Assembly: GCF_019127135.1 (NCBI RefSeq)
Contig: NZ_JAHOEA010000044.1
Span: 1 to 28,598 of the forward strand
DNA length: 28,598 bases
Source of the DNA: Segatella copri
GTDB taxonomy: Bacteria; Bacteroidota; Bacteroidia; Bacteroidales; Bacteroidaceae
Direction: 5' to 3'
Shown: one piece after another, positions 1-8,056 of the stretch
How the letters are laid out: every line of letters begins with the position of its first letter
How positions within the stretch are numbered: the stretch's first letter is position 1
Notes under the pieces: model-generated
Told to the model about the DNA's origin: nothing
The model's database searches: none
What the model saw: the letters and a program-made list of their open reading frames with translations, nothing else
Program-made: the position numbers and the translations under genes

Positions 1-91
1 GAAAAGAGAAACACTCAAGAAAATTCTGAATTTCGTCATTACCGTTCTCACCGCCGTAGCCTCTGCCTTTTGTGTGCAGAGCTGCCAGTAG
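1..91 (+). CDS. Smalltalk-like small membrane peptide (5' end cut by window edge)
   Basis: A short reading frame begins at base 2 with KRETLKKILNF, continues through a hydrophobic stretch (VITVLTAVASAF) and ends CVQSCQ with TAG at 89-91. Base 1 is G, so the ATG probably straddles the window edge, giving a peptide of about 30 residues. A basic start, one membrane-spanning or signal-like helix and a terminal Cys fit the family NCBI calls 'smalltalk protein', known in Bacteroides and Prevotella beside N-acetylmuramoyl-L-alanine amidases. The amidase gene starts 26 bp downstream, which is that context. Function is unknown; a link to the amidase (export or lysis helper) is only inference. It could instead be a very short lipoprotein. 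Confidence 0.7.
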   Translation, partial: KRETLKKILNFVITVLTAVASAFCVQSCQ

Positions 92-117
92 TATCAACCC
101 TTTAAAGATTCAGTACC

Positions 118-552
118 ATGAAAAACACAAGAAAAATCTCACTTATTGTCATCCACTGTTCTGCCACACGTGTCACGCAGGACTTCACCTTCGAAAAGCT
201 CGAAGCCTGTCATTTAGCCCGCGGTTTCCACGGCATCGGTTATCACTATTACATCACAAAAGACGGCGTCATCTACCCCGGACGTCCCGAGTCAGAAATC
301 GGCGCCCACGCCCGCCATTTCAATGCACACAGTATCGGCATCTGTTACGAGGGCGGTCTCGACGCCGACGGCAATCCGGCAGATAACCGTACGAAGGCTC
401 AGAAGCAGTCTCTCCAGAATCTTCTGACGAGTCTGTGCGTAGACTATCCCGAAGCCGAAATCCTAGGTCATCGTGATCTCCCGAACGTCCACAAGTCCTG
501 TCCCTGCTTCAGTGTCCAGGCTTGGCTGAATGAAATCAAATTCCACATTTAG
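118..552 (+). CDS. N-acetylmuramoyl-L-alanine amidase (T7 lysozyme / Amidase_2 type)
   Basis: This 144-residue protein consists almost wholly of a zinc amidase fold of the Amidase_2/PGRP class, which cleaves the bond between muramic acid and the L-Ala of the peptidoglycan stem. Visible motifs are VIHCSAT with zinc ligand H13, GYHYYITKDG near 60, HARHFNAHSIGICYEGG around 78-95, and GHRDLPNVHKSCPCF, where H118 and C128 complete the zinc site and K126 matches the catalytic Lys of T7 lysozyme. There is no signal peptide and no cell-wall-binding domain, as in phage-type amidases. It follows the smalltalk-like peptide by 26 bp and is probably cotranscribed. Such pairs are scattered in Bacteroidota genomes, sometimes as domesticated phage genes. 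The family call is firm; the physiological role is not. Confidence 0.9.
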   Translation: MKNTRKISLIVIHCSATRVTQDFTFEKLEACHLARGFHGIGYHYYITKDGVIYPGRPESEIGAHARHFNAHSIGICYEGGLDADGNPADNRTKAQKQSLQNLLTSLCVDYPEAEILGHRDLPNVHKSCPCFSVQAWLNEIKFHI

Positions 553-572
553 CTCCCTATTCAGTTAATACT

Positions 573-656
573 CAAGTTTCGCAAGTGGGCTCCACACGCC
601 CTGGGCTAGGAGCTTCTGCCCTTTCAGGGCGTGTGGGACAAAACTTGCGAAAGTTC
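573..656. repeat. Palindromic repeat element, copy A (short symmetric form)
   Basis: This copy is bounded by imperfect inverted ends, CAAGTTTCGCAAGT on the left and ACTTGCGAAAGTTC on the right. Inside is an 11 bp perfect stem, CACACGCCCTG (593-603) with CAGGGCGTGTG (625-635). Both flanks resemble the same (right) end of the full-length element, so the copy is a near-symmetric hairpin of two right ends around one internal arm (GGGCTAGGAGCTTCTGCCC). It lies between the amidase and the DUF1573 gene. Confidence 0.85.
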
Positions 657-700
657 GGTTAAATAATGTAAAAAAGTAACGTAATACTAAACTTTATATG

Positions 701-708
701 TACTTTTG
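701..708 (+). promoter_or_regulatory. Bacteroidota -7 promoter box for the DUF1573 gene
   Basis: TACTTTTG matches the TAnnTTTG consensus of the Bacteroidota primary sigma factor and lies about 64 bp before the DUF1573 start. No clear -33 TTTG is seen at the expected 19-21 bp upstream, so the call rests on the -7 box and position. Confidence 0.55.
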
Positions 709-771
709 CATCGAATTATATAAAAATAAGAAACAAATTAAAGAGAAAATATAAAAAAAAGAAGAAAGGAT

Positions 772-1161
772 ATGAAGATGAAAAGAATCATATTGACACT
801 CACAATGCTGGTTGCTCTTGTAGCTACAGCATCTGCTCAGGCAGAGATTAAGTTCGACAAACTGATACACAACTTCGGTTCGTTCGAAGAGTCAAATCCG
901 GTACAGAAGGCAACCTTTACCTTCACCAATGTGGGCAACAAGCCTTTGATTATCAACCAGGCTATTGCCAGCTGCGGCTGCACCGTACCTTCTTACACCA
1001 AGAAGCCTATCGCTCCAGGCGAGAAGGGACAGATTAGTGTTACCTATAACGGCAAGGGCATGTTCCCTGGTCATTTCAAGAAGAGCATCACCATCCGTTC
1101 TAACGGCAATGTAGAAATGTCACGTCTCTATATAGAAGGTGTTATGACAGAAAAGAAATAA
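772..1161 (+). CDS. DUF1573 domain exported protein
   Basis: The product has 129 residues. A signal peptide (KMKRIILTLTMLVALVATASAQA, cleavage near 22-23) precedes one DUF1573 domain, an immunoglobulin-like fold abundant in Bacteroidota. Family hallmarks are the FDKLIHNFG start, TFTFTNVGNKPL, the SCGCTVPSY motif with a CGC cysteine pair, and the PIAPGEKGQISVTYNGKGMFPGHF strand pair. The ATG at 772 is followed by a second in-frame ATG at 778; either would leave a working signal peptide. It probably works in the periplasm or on the surface. No enzymatic function is known for single-domain members. The EFR1 gene starts 28 bp downstream and may share the transcript. Confidence 0.88.
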   Translation: MKMKRIILTLTMLVALVATASAQAEIKFDKLIHNFGSFEESNPVQKATFTFTNVGNKPLIINQAIASCGCTVPSYTKKPIAPGEKGQISVTYNGKGMFPGHFKKSITIRSNGNVEMSRLYIEGVMTEKK

Positions 1162-1189
1162 TCTAGCTCAATACATATTAAAAGTAAGC

Positions 1190-2044
1190 ATGATTTTCTA
1201 TTTCTCCGGAACAGGAAATACCAAGTGGGCAGCAGCCAGACTGGCAGCGGCTACACACGAAGACTTGATTCCTATCGCCCCTTATATGCGGGATGATGAC
1301 TCAAGCCACAATATAGCCGAGCCGTTTATTCTGAAAGAGAATGAACGGCTCGGATTCGTTTTCCCCGTACATGGCTGGAGGGTTCCACGCCTTGTAAGGG
1401 AGTTTATCAGGAAGATGAAGATACTGAGAGAAACTTCTGATGCTACTACTGAAGGTAATAAGGAGATGTCCAAGAAGCATCCCTTCGCCTATTGCGTCTG
1501 TACTGCAGGCGACAGCATCGGGCTCACCATCGAAAACCTCAACGATACGATTGCGCTGAATGCATCGCTTCAGGCATTGGGCATCACAGAGGTTTCTGCT
1601 TCCTACTCACTCATCATGCCGGAATCTTATGTAGGACTTCCTTTCATGGATGTTGATCCAAAGGAGCGCGAAGTTCGTAAGAAATCGAAATCGGCACAGG
1701 AACTGGCGGTTATCTGCGAAGAAGTATTTGACAGGAAAGAGGGCGTGAACCGTCTGGTAAAAGGTCCTATCCCCTGGTTCTTCACCAAGGTTGTGGGCGG
1801 TTTCTTCGAAAAGGTACTCATCACCGACAAGCGGTTTCATGTAGAGAAAGACAAGTGCGTGAAGTGTGGCATCTGTGCCAACGTCTGTCCTGTAGGCGAT
1901 ATCAAGGGCGGGCATGGAGAATACCCGGAATGGCTGCACCACAAGGATTGCCTCACCTGCTTTACCTGCTATCACCATTGTCCACATCACGCCATCGAGT
2001 TTGGACGCCAGACTCAGAAGAAAGGACAATACTTTTACAAATAA
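1190..2044 (+). CDS. EFR1-family flavodoxin/ferredoxin fusion protein
   Basis: This 284-residue cytoplasmic redox protein starts with a flavodoxin-like FMN-binding loop (MIFYFSGTGNTKWAA, residues 1-15) and continues through a flavodoxin fold to about 160. It ends with two 4Fe-4S ferredoxin motifs, C223-x2-C226-x2-C229-x3-C233-P and C254-x2-C257-x2-C260-x3-C264-P. This order matches the EFR1 family of anaerobes. An electron-transfer role is expected, but partner and physiological substrate are not known from the family or shown by the neighbours. The start is the first ATG after the DUF1573 stop. A palindromic repeat begins just after the stop codon. Confidence 0.88.
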   Translation: MIFYFSGTGNTKWAAARLAAATHEDLIPIAPYMRDDDSSHNIAEPFILKENERLGFVFPVHGWRVPRLVREFIRKMKILRETSDATTEGNKEMSKKHPFAYCVCTAGDSIGLTIENLNDTIALNASLQALGITEVSASYSLIMPESYVGLPFMDVDPKEREVRKKSKSAQELAVICEEVFDRKEGVNRLVKGPIPWFFTKVVGGFFEKVLITDKRFHVEKDKCVKCGICANVCPVGDIKGGHGEYPEWLHHKDCLTCFTCYHHCPHHAIEFGRQTQKKGQYFYK

Positions 2045-2050
2045 ACAACA

Positions 2051-2160
2051 GAACTTTCGCATGTGGTTTAAGTACGGGCTGAAGGCCCAAAAGCTCCTAG
2101 AAGCTGCACGCCCTGGGCTAGGAGCTTCTGCCCTTTCAGGGCGTGTGGAGCCAACTTGCA
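2051..2160 (+). repeat. Palindromic repeat element, copy B (internally deleted)
   Basis: The left end GAACTTTCGCATGTGG (from 2051) and the GGGCTGAAGGCCC hairpin match full-length copy C in the same orientation. After AAGCTCCTAG the whole central part is missing and the sequence resumes at GCCCTGGGCTAGGAG, then runs to the right end GGGCGTGTGG. The extreme right end (CAACTTGCAA) is degraded. It fills most of the gap between the EFR1 and M6 protease genes. Confidence 0.85.
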
Positions 2161-2198
2161 ATTCTTCTAAAAATAAACGAAATCTATCCTAACAGATT

Positions 2199-3920
2199 AT
2201 GAAGAAGACAATCATCTCTCTGGCGCTCGCCTTCCTGGGCATCGCCAATCTCTATGCCGTAAAGGCTAAACCGGGCATCGCCAAGATTATGCTGGCTGAC
2301 GGAACCGTAGCATGTGCTACCCTGCATGGTGACGAAACCTTCCACTACTACATGCTGCTGGACGGTACGCCCCTGCGGGAAACCCAAGACGGAAAATACG
2401 AAAAGATAACTGCTGAAGAGCTGAACACCCGAAAGACCCGTGTTTTCTCTTCAGAGAATATCACAAGAGCTTCAGAAATAGGAACCGTGAGCCCAAGCTA
2501 TTTTCCTCATAAGGGAAGTCCGAAGGCATTGGTACTCCTGGTGCAGTTTCAGGATGTGAAGTTCAAGAGTAAGGATCCGGTTGCTACATTCAACCATTAC
2601 CTCAACGGAAAGAAGGGAGAAGCTATGCCTGAGGCTGATAAAGAAGTGTTTATCACCAACACTACTTACTGCCAGAACTACGGCAGCGTACAGCAGTATT
2701 TCGCAGAAATGAGCGATAACCAGTTTATACCACAGTTTGACGTAGTGGGTCCTGTTACGGTAAGCAAGAATTCAGCTTATTATGGCAAGAACGGAGGTGA
2801 CGACGGAAGTGACACCAACTATCCTCAGATGATTAAGGAAGCCTGCCAGCAGGTAGACGACAAGGTTAACTTTGCCGATTACGACAGCGATGGCGACGGA
2901 AATGTAGACCTCGTATATGTAATCTATGCCGGCTATTCTGAAAGCATCTCAGGCAATTCAGGCGATTGCCTCTGGCCGAAATCGGGTACCGTAGGAGGAC
3001 TGGGAACCTATGACGGAAAAAAAGTACGCCGGTTCGGCATTAACAACGAGCTGAACAATACGCCTGCAGATACCCAAGACGGCAAATACTTCATCAATGG
3101 TATCGGTCTCTTCTGCCATGAATTTTCGCATACCCTCGGTTTGCCAGACATCTATCCTACCAATGGTATCACAGAGCACAACCAGAGTCCTGAATATTGG
3201 GACGTCATGGATATGGGCAGTTATCAGGCTAACGGCTACCAGCCTATCCCTTATTCACCATGGGAGAAGAGCATCGTAGGATGGAAACAGCCTACCCTCC
3301 TTTCGGATACCGAGGCGCAACAGCTGAAGCTGGAACCATACGACAAGGCATCGGATGCATACAAGATTATAGCCAACAGCCAGGGCGAATACCTGCTGCT
3401 GCAGAATATCAGAAACGAGGGATGGTACAAGGAGGCTTTTGGTTACGGATTGCTGGTATGGCGCATCGACTACGATGACAAGACTTCGGTTAATCTGGGG
3501 GATAATCCCAACAATACGCTAGGTAAGCCAAGGGTAATGATTGTTCCTGCAGACGGAATGGTATACAACAGCTATAATAGAACTGTCAGCGACAATGATA
3601 TTATAACAAGTCTCCAGAACGACCCGTTCCCGACCTACAAGGCGGGCTCTGCTACAGAGTACGAGGTGAACAGTCTGACCAGTATCACCCTGAACAACAG
3701 TGTTGATACGAGTCATCCGCTCTACAACATCACAAAGGATGAAGCAACCGGTCTGGTAACCTTCGATTATCTCAAGAACTTCTCTCCTACCGGAATCTCT
3801 TCGGTCATCATCGGTAAAGACAGACCGACAGCCTATTTTGATCTGGAAGGCAGAAAGGTTTCCGTTCCACAAAAGGGCAAGATTTACATCACCAGCAAGG
3901 GACAGAAGATAGTATACTAA
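2199..3920 (+). CDS. Secreted M6-family metalloprotease
   Basis: The 573-residue product begins with a signal peptide (MKKTIISLALAFLGIANLYA) and carries the zinc-protease signature FCHEFSHTLGLPDIY with HExxH at H307-H311 and the downstream GLPD typical of the immune-inhibitor-A-like M6 clan. A propeptide-like region spans about 25-105. DYDSDGDGNVDLVYVIYAGYSES near 230 resembles the metal-binding Asp-rich stretch of this family. The C-terminus (about 530-573, YFDLEGRKVS...KGKIYITSKGQKIVY) resembles the short C-terminal sorting-like tail common on secreted Prevotella proteins, possibly a type IX secretion signal. It likely degrades extracellular proteins; the substrate is unknown. No -7 box is seen between copy B and the start. 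A bidirectional terminator follows. Confidence 0.9.
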   Translation: MKKTIISLALAFLGIANLYAVKAKPGIAKIMLADGTVACATLHGDETFHYYMLLDGTPLRETQDGKYEKITAEELNTRKTRVFSSENITRASEIGTVSPSYFPHKGSPKALVLLVQFQDVKFKSKDPVATFNHYLNGKKGEAMPEADKEVFITNTTYCQNYGSVQQYFAEMSDNQFIPQFDVVGPVTVSKNSAYYGKNGGDDGSDTNYPQMIKEACQQVDDKVNFADYDSDGDGNVDLVYVIYAGYSESISGNSGDCLWPKSGTVGGLGTYDGKKVRRFGINNELNNTPADTQDGKYFINGIGLFCHEFSHTLGLPDIYPTNGITEHNQSPEYWDVMDMGSYQANGYQPIPYSPWEKSIVGWKQPTLLSDTEAQQLKLEPYDKASDAYKIIANSQGEYLLLQNIRNEGWYKEAFGYGLLVWRIDYDDKTSVNLGDNPNNTLGKPRVMIVPADGMVYNSYNRTVSDNDIITSLQNDPFPTYKAGSATEYEVNSLTSITLNNSVDTSHPLYNITKDEATGLVTFDYLKNFSPTGISSVIIGKDRPTAYFDLEGRKVSVPQKGKIYITSKGQKIVY

Positions 3921-3927
3921 TAAACAA

Positions 3928-3960
3928 TGAGGGTGTGTCATGATTTATGACACACCCTCA
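3928..3960. terminator. Bidirectional terminator between M6 protease and yggS
   Basis: A perfect 14 bp stem (TGAGGGTGTGTCAT, loop GATTT, ATGACACACCCTCA) is followed by TTATTTTA on the plus strand and by TTGTTTA on the minus strand. It sits 7 bp from the protease stop and 5 bp from the end of the convergent yggS gene, so it can serve both. The same GGTGTGTCAT stem sequence recurs in the terminator at 14793-15058. Confidence 0.9.
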
Positions 3961-3965
3961 TTATT

Positions 3966-4637
3966 TTAATATATTCTAGGACCGAAGATGGTGGTACCTA
4001 CACGAACCATCGTGCTGCCGTGCTTGACGGCAATATGATAATCGTGACTCATACCCCAGCTACGCTCGCAGAAAGCATCATCATCGGCAAAGTATCTGGC
4101 CTTTATCTCATCAAAGAACCGGGCAGCCTCATCAAACTCCTGAGCAATCTGCTGCTCATCATCCGTATTAGATGCCATCATCATGATGCCACAAATCTGC
4201 ACATGCTTCATCTCCCGCCATTCGCCTGCCTCAAGGAGTTCGCGGCAAGCATCAAGAGAAAGACCCGATTTAGTATCTTCCTCTGCCAGATGAAGTTCCA
4301 GAAGAACCTTCACCACACGATTGTGCTTGGCAGCCTGTTTCTCAATCTCCTTGAGAAGTTTCAGACTGTCTACCGACTCTATCATCGAGATATAAGGTGC
4401 GATATACTTCACCTTATTAGTCTGCAGATGACCGATGAAATGCCACTCGATGTCCTCAGGCAGCGAAGCCACCTTCTTGGCGAGTTCCTGTTCGTGACTC
4501 TCGCCGAAGGTACGCTGTCCTTCAGCATAAGCCTCCTCGATATACTCGTTGGGATGGAACTTGCTGATGGCAACGAGACGGACACCGGCAGGCAAGCTGC
4601 CCAGCACCTCATGGAGATTTCCTTTTACATCATACAT
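3966..4637 (-). CDS. YggS/PLPBP-family pyridoxal phosphate homeostasis protein
   Basis: The 223-residue product is a single alanine-racemase-N-like TIM barrel that binds PLP and controls PLP and amino-acid homeostasis. K26 in RLVAISKFHP is the PLP Schiff-base lysine. Other family motifs are FGESHEQEL (44-52), WHFIGHLQTNKVKYI (around 65-79), IESVDS, CGIMMMAS and the C-terminal MSHDYHIAVKHGSTMVRVGTTIFG phosphate-binding segment; the usual 'MSxDxxxAI' here reads MSHDYHIAV. Length is normal. It lies 7 bp downstream of the DUF4494 gene on the same strand, probably one transcript, a common pairing in Bacteroidales. No enzymatic activity is expected from this family. Confidence 0.93.
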   Translation of the reverse strand: MYDVKGNLHEVLGSLPAGVRLVAISKFHPNEYIEEAYAEGQRTFGESHEQELAKKVASLPEDIEWHFIGHLQTNKVKYIAPYISMIESVDSLKLLKEIEKQAAKHNRVVKVLLELHLAEEDTKSGLSLDACRELLEAGEWREMKHVQICGIMMMASNTDDEQQIAQEFDEAARFFDEIKARYFADDDAFCERSWGMSHDYHIAVKHGSTMVRVGTTIFGPRIY

Positions 4638-4644
4638 AGTTCAA

Positions 4645-5145
4645 TTATTTTTGCTCCTCGTATTCAGGCACATCATTCTTCTCCTCTTTCTTCTCGTTAG
4701 GAGCATGGTGCTCGAATACATCCATCAGTTTGGTTTCGTTCAAACCAACCACATCATAATCAATCATGGTCTTGCCCATCACCTCATCAATATAACGGAG
4801 GGCACGGGCGAGAGACTTAGCCTGAACAAGATAAGTAACATTGCTGCGCTTCTCCTTCTCACTCTTCTCATCAATCGTGATGAACTGGAGTTTAGCCTTA
4901 TACCACTTATCATCATCATCGATATCGCTGAAGAAGATTTCGCCGTAGCAAGCCTTGCCGATACCGCTCACCTTCAACTCGCCGCTCACATAAACCGACA
5001 TCTCATCGATGATAGCGCTCTCAGCCTCGGTAAAGCTCAATGCATCTACAACGTATGCTTCAGAAACAACCTTCTCTGAGCCATCCTCCATTGTCTTCTG
5101 ATATTTCACTTTGGTCTCAAACCATGTACTTGTTCTACTTCTCAT
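4645..5145 (-). CDS. DUF4494 domain protein
   Basis: This 166-residue cytoplasmic protein carries the DUF4494 signature: TSTWFETKVKYQKTMEDGSEKVVSEAYVVDALSFTEAE near the N-terminus, EMSVYVSGELKVSGIGKACYGEIFF, and WYKAKLQFITIDEKS...NVTYLVQA. The last 20 or so residues are a charged, probably disordered Glu/Lys tail. Function is unknown. Position upstream of yggS with 7 bp between them is the only clue. A minus-strand -7 box lies about 60 bp upstream. Confidence 0.85.
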   Translation of the reverse strand: MRSRTSTWFETKVKYQKTMEDGSEKVVSEAYVVDALSFTEAESAIIDEMSVYVSGELKVSGIGKACYGEIFFSDIDDDDKWYKAKLQFITIDEKSEKEKRSNVTYLVQAKSLARALRYIDEVMGKTMIDYDVVGLNETKLMDVFEHHAPNEKKEEKNDVPEYEEQK

Positions 5146-5203
5146 AATTTTCTTCTTACTTATTTTATTAGTATAATCTTATAACATTTCTTGAAATTAA
5201 GTG

Positions 5204-5211
5204 CAAAGTTA
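5204..5211 (-). promoter_or_regulatory. -7 promoter box for the DUF4494-yggS transcript
   Basis: CAAAGTTA on the plus strand reads TAACTTTG on the minus strand, matching TAnnTTTG, 59 bp ahead of the DUF4494 start. A -33 box at the right distance is not clear. Confidence 0.6.
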
Positions 5212-5305
5212 TAAAAAAGAAAGCAAAGAGCGACATATTTAAAGAGTTTTTAATCAAAAAATAAAATTTAACCGAAAGTTATTCTCAATTCTCATCTAAT
5301 TTTCT

Positions 5306-5313
5306 TATCTTTG
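5306..5313 (+). promoter_or_regulatory. -7 promoter box for the aminotransferase gene
   Basis: TATCTTTG followed by CAG is an excellent TAnnTTTG match. Transcription would begin near 5320, about 80 nt before the ATG at 5403. The 5146-5402 gap is AT-rich and holds nothing else recognised beyond the two divergent promoters. Confidence 0.7.
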
Positions 5314-5402
5314 CAGCCGATTAGCGTAAATTGAAAAGACCAGAAGGTCATAGAATTCAATTTTCGACACGGATAATTAATAGAAAGAAACAATATTTTA
5401 AG

Positions 5403-6614
5403 ATGCCAGAAATATCTGTACGCGGTCTTGAAATGCCAGAGTCACCTATCAGAAAGTTGGCTCCTTTGGCTGCCGCAGCAAAGAAACGTGGAGTAAAGGT
5501 ATATCACCTCAACATCGGTCAGCCTGACCTTCCAACTCCTCAATGTGGTCTAGATGCCCTGAAGCATATAGACCGCACGGTCTTGGAGTATTCTCCAAGT
5601 CAGGGCTATCTCAGCTATCGCGAGAGGCTTGTAGATTACTATAAGAAATATAAAATCAACGTAACTGCCGATGATATCATCATCACATCGGGAGGTTCTG
5701 AGGCTGTTCTCTTCTCTTTCATGAGCTGCCTCAACCCTGGCGACGAGATTATCGTACCAGAACCTGCTTACGCCAACTATATGGCGTTTGCCATTTCTGC
5801 GGGTGCCAAAATCCGTACCATCGCCACAACGATAGAAGAAGGTTTCTCCCTGCCTAAGGTAGAGAAGTTTGAGGAGCTGATCAATGAGCGCACACGTGCC
5901 ATCCTGATTTGTAATCCTAACAACCCTACGGGCTATCTCTATACCCGCAGAGAGATGAATCAGATACGTGACCTGGTGAAGAAGTACGACCTCTATCTCT
6001 TCTCTGATGAGGTTTACCGTGAGTATATCTATACAGGCAGTCCTTATATCAGTGCGATGCACCTGGAAGGCATCGAGCAGAACACGGTTCTCATCGATTC
6101 TGTTTCGAAGCGTTACAGTGAGTGCGGTATCCGTGTAGGTGCCCTCATCACCAAGAATGCAGAAATACGCAAGGCGGTGATGAAGTTCTGCCAGGCCCGT
6201 CTCTCTCCTCCACTGATTGGTCAGATTGTAGCCGAAGCTTCTCTGGATGCTCCTGAAGAGTACTACCGCGACGTATACGATGAATATGTAGAGCGCCGTA
6301 AGTGCCTGATAGACGGCTTGAACCGTATTCCGGGCGTATACTCTCCTATTCCTATGGGAGCCTTCTACACCGTAGCCAAACTGCCTATCGATGATTCCGA
6401 CAAGTTCTGCCGCTGGTGTCTGGAGGAATTCAACTATGAGGGCGAAACCATCATGATGGCTCCAGCCTCTGGTTTCTATACGACTCCTGGAGCCGGTCGC
6501 AATCAGGTTCGTGTAGCTTACGTCTTGAAGAAACACGATCTGGAGCGTGCCCTGGTGGTTCTGGGTAAGGCACTTGAGGCTTATCCGGGAAGAGTGGAAG
6601 ACGAAGGACTGTAA
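5403..6614 (+). CDS. Class I/II PLP-dependent aminotransferase
   Basis: A fold-type I aminotransferase of the aspartate aminotransferase superfamily, 403 residues from the ATG at 5403. This start is preferred over an in-frame TTG at 5331 because homologues begin near PEISVRGLEMPESPIRKL. Seen are the cofactor motifs LEYSPSQGYLSYRERL, SGGSEAVLFSF, CNPNNPTGYLYTRREM (substrate-contacting Asn), LFSDEVYREYIY (Asp contacting the PLP ring nitrogen) and DSVSKRYSECGIRVG with Schiff-base K236. The C-terminus contains the conserved RVAYVLKKHDLERAL. Substrate cannot be read from the sequence; aspartate or aromatic amino acids are the usual annotations. The permease gene follows by 85 bp with no evident promoter. 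Confidence 0.9.
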   Translation: MPEISVRGLEMPESPIRKLAPLAAAAKKRGVKVYHLNIGQPDLPTPQCGLDALKHIDRTVLEYSPSQGYLSYRERLVDYYKKYKINVTADDIIITSGGSEAVLFSFMSCLNPGDEIIVPEPAYANYMAFAISAGAKIRTIATTIEEGFSLPKVEKFEELINERTRAILICNPNNPTGYLYTRREMNQIRDLVKKYDLYLFSDEVYREYIYTGSPYISAMHLEGIEQNTVLIDSVSKRYSECGIRVGALITKNAEIRKAVMKFCQARLSPPLIGQIVAEASLDAPEEYYRDVYDEYVERRKCLIDGLNRIPGVYSPIPMGAFYTVAKLPIDDSDKFCRWCLEEFNYEGETIMMAPASGFYTTPGAGRNQVRVAYVLKKHDLERALVVLGKALEAYPGRVEDEGL

Positions 6615-6699
6615 GAAAGTGAAGAACGAAAAGTGAAGAGTGAAGAATTCAATAGTCTAAGCTAATCATAAAGTTCAAAGTTCAAAATTCAAAGTAAAT
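6615..6699 (+). repeat. Short purine-rich and TTCAAA direct repeats between genes
   Basis: The gap holds repeats of GTGAAGA at 6615-6650 and three tandem TTCAAA words at about 6673-6693 (AAAGTTCAAAGTTCAAAATT). Such simple intergenic repeats are common in Bacteroidota. No promoter box or terminator is seen, so the permease may be read through from the aminotransferase. Confidence 0.5.
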
Positions 6700-7947
6700 A
6701 TGAATTTTCCTCTATTTATAGCAAAGAGATTATATAGCGATCAGGGCGATAAACGTAAAGTTTCTCGCCCTGCTATTCATATAGCCACTGCCGGTGTTGC
6801 TATCGGACTCGCCATTATGATTATGTCGGTATGCGTTGTGCTCGGATTCAAGCATACCATACGCGACAAGGTGATAGGATTCGGAAGCCATATTCAGGTG
6901 GCAGACTTCATGACGCTGCAGCAGCAAAACCAGTATCCAGTGGTTATGAACGACTCGATGGTCAACGTACTGAAAAAGATACCTGGTGTAAAACATGTGC
7001 AGAAATTTGCCATGAAAGAGGGAATCCTGAAGACAGACAGCGATTTTCTGGGCGTCATGTTCAAAGGTGTAGGACCTGATTTCGATTCTACCTTCATCCA
7101 TCAGAACATGATTGAAGGCAGCATCCCTAAGTTTGACGACAAGGCGAGCCACAACCAGATTCTCATCTCCCAGCTGATGGCCGACAAGCTGAAACTGAAG
7201 ACGGGGGAACGCATCTTCGCCTATTTTATTGATGACAACGGAGTGCGTATGCGCCGCTTCACCATCAAGGGTATCTATCAGACCAACTTGAAGAAGTATG
7301 ATGAGGTGATGGCTTACACCGACCTCTATACTGCCGTGAAGCTGAACGGATGGGAAGAAGACCAGGCGAGCGGTGCAGAACTGACCGTTAACGACTTCAA
7401 CAAACTCAACGAGACAGAAGACTATATCATAAATAAGGTGAACCGCACGGTAGACCACTATGGCGAAACCTACAGCAGTTCTACCATCAAGGACCTGAAT
7501 CCAAACATCTTCCAATGGTTGAATCTGATGGATCTGAATGTCTGGATTATTCTCGGTCTGATGCTGATAGTAGCCGGCGTCACCATGATCAGCGGTCTGC
7601 TTATCATCATTCTGGAACGAACCTCCATGATTGGCGTAATGAAGGCATTGGGTGCCCGCAACAAGACCATCCGCCACACCTTCCTGTGGTTTGCCGTCTT
7701 CATCATCGGCAAGGGTATGCTCCTGGGCAACATCATCGCCCTTGGCATTCTTACCCTCCAGTACTTTACAGGCATCATCAAACTCGATGCGCAGACCTAT
7801 TATGTAAGTACCGTTCCGGTAGAATTCAACTGGCTTGCTATCATAGCCTTGAACATAGCCACGCTGCTGATAAGCATCTTCATGCTCGTAGCTCCAAGCT
7901 ACCTGATTTCTCATATCCATCCAGCCAAATCAATGAGATATGAGTAA
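6700..7947 (+). CDS. FtsX-like ABC permease (LolC/LolE-like)
   Basis: The 415-residue inner-membrane protein starts IAKRLYSDQGDKRKVSRPAIHIATAGVAIGLAIMIMSV, the LolC/E N-terminal pattern. The first membrane helix is at about 27-49, then a large extracytoplasmic MacB-PCD-like domain to about 275. Three more helices follow at about 281-305, 328-352 and 375-402, with the FtsX signature ILERTSMIGVMKALGARNKTIRHTFL between them. It is likely the permease half of an ABC system moving lipoproteins or other lipophilic cargo from the inner membrane. No ATPase gene is in the window, so the partner must be encoded elsewhere. It is probably cotranscribed with the aminotransferase. Confidence 0.88.
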   Translation: MNFPLFIAKRLYSDQGDKRKVSRPAIHIATAGVAIGLAIMIMSVCVVLGFKHTIRDKVIGFGSHIQVADFMTLQQQNQYPVVMNDSMVNVLKKIPGVKHVQKFAMKEGILKTDSDFLGVMFKGVGPDFDSTFIHQNMIEGSIPKFDDKASHNQILISQLMADKLKLKTGERIFAYFIDDNGVRMRRFTIKGIYQTNLKKYDEVMAYTDLYTAVKLNGWEEDQASGAELTVNDFNKLNETEDYIINKVNRTVDHYGETYSSSTIKDLNPNIFQWLNLMDLNVWIILGLMLIVAGVTMISGLLIIILERTSMIGVMKALGARNKTIRHTFLWFAVFIIGKGMLLGNIIALGILTLQYFTGIIKLDAQTYYVSTVPVEFNWLAIIALNIATLLISIFMLVAPSYLISHIHPAKSMRYE

Positions 7948-8015
7948 AATATAGTCTATAAGACCACAATAAACAGACTAAAAAGAAAAAAAACAAATTA
8001 TTTTATATAGTTTTT

Positions 8016-8056
8016 GAAAATAGTGCACATTTTATTTTGCAATGTGCACTATTTTC
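8016..8056. promoter_or_regulatory. 16 bp perfect inverted repeat around the -33 box (operator or terminator)
   Basis: GAAAATAGTGCACATT (8016-8031) and its exact complement AATGTGCACTATTTTC (8041-8056) enclose a 9 nt loop, TTATTTTGC, which contains the -33 TTTG. The right arm abuts the -7 box. This suits a dimeric regulator occluding RNA polymerase. It may equally end transcription of the permease gene, since the arms have A-rich and T-rich outer ends. Confidence 0.7.

Noticed and set aside
6730..7920. 396-codon open frame antisense to the permease gene
   Set aside because: It is a His/Gln-rich shadow of the permease's codon pattern with no promoter or motif.
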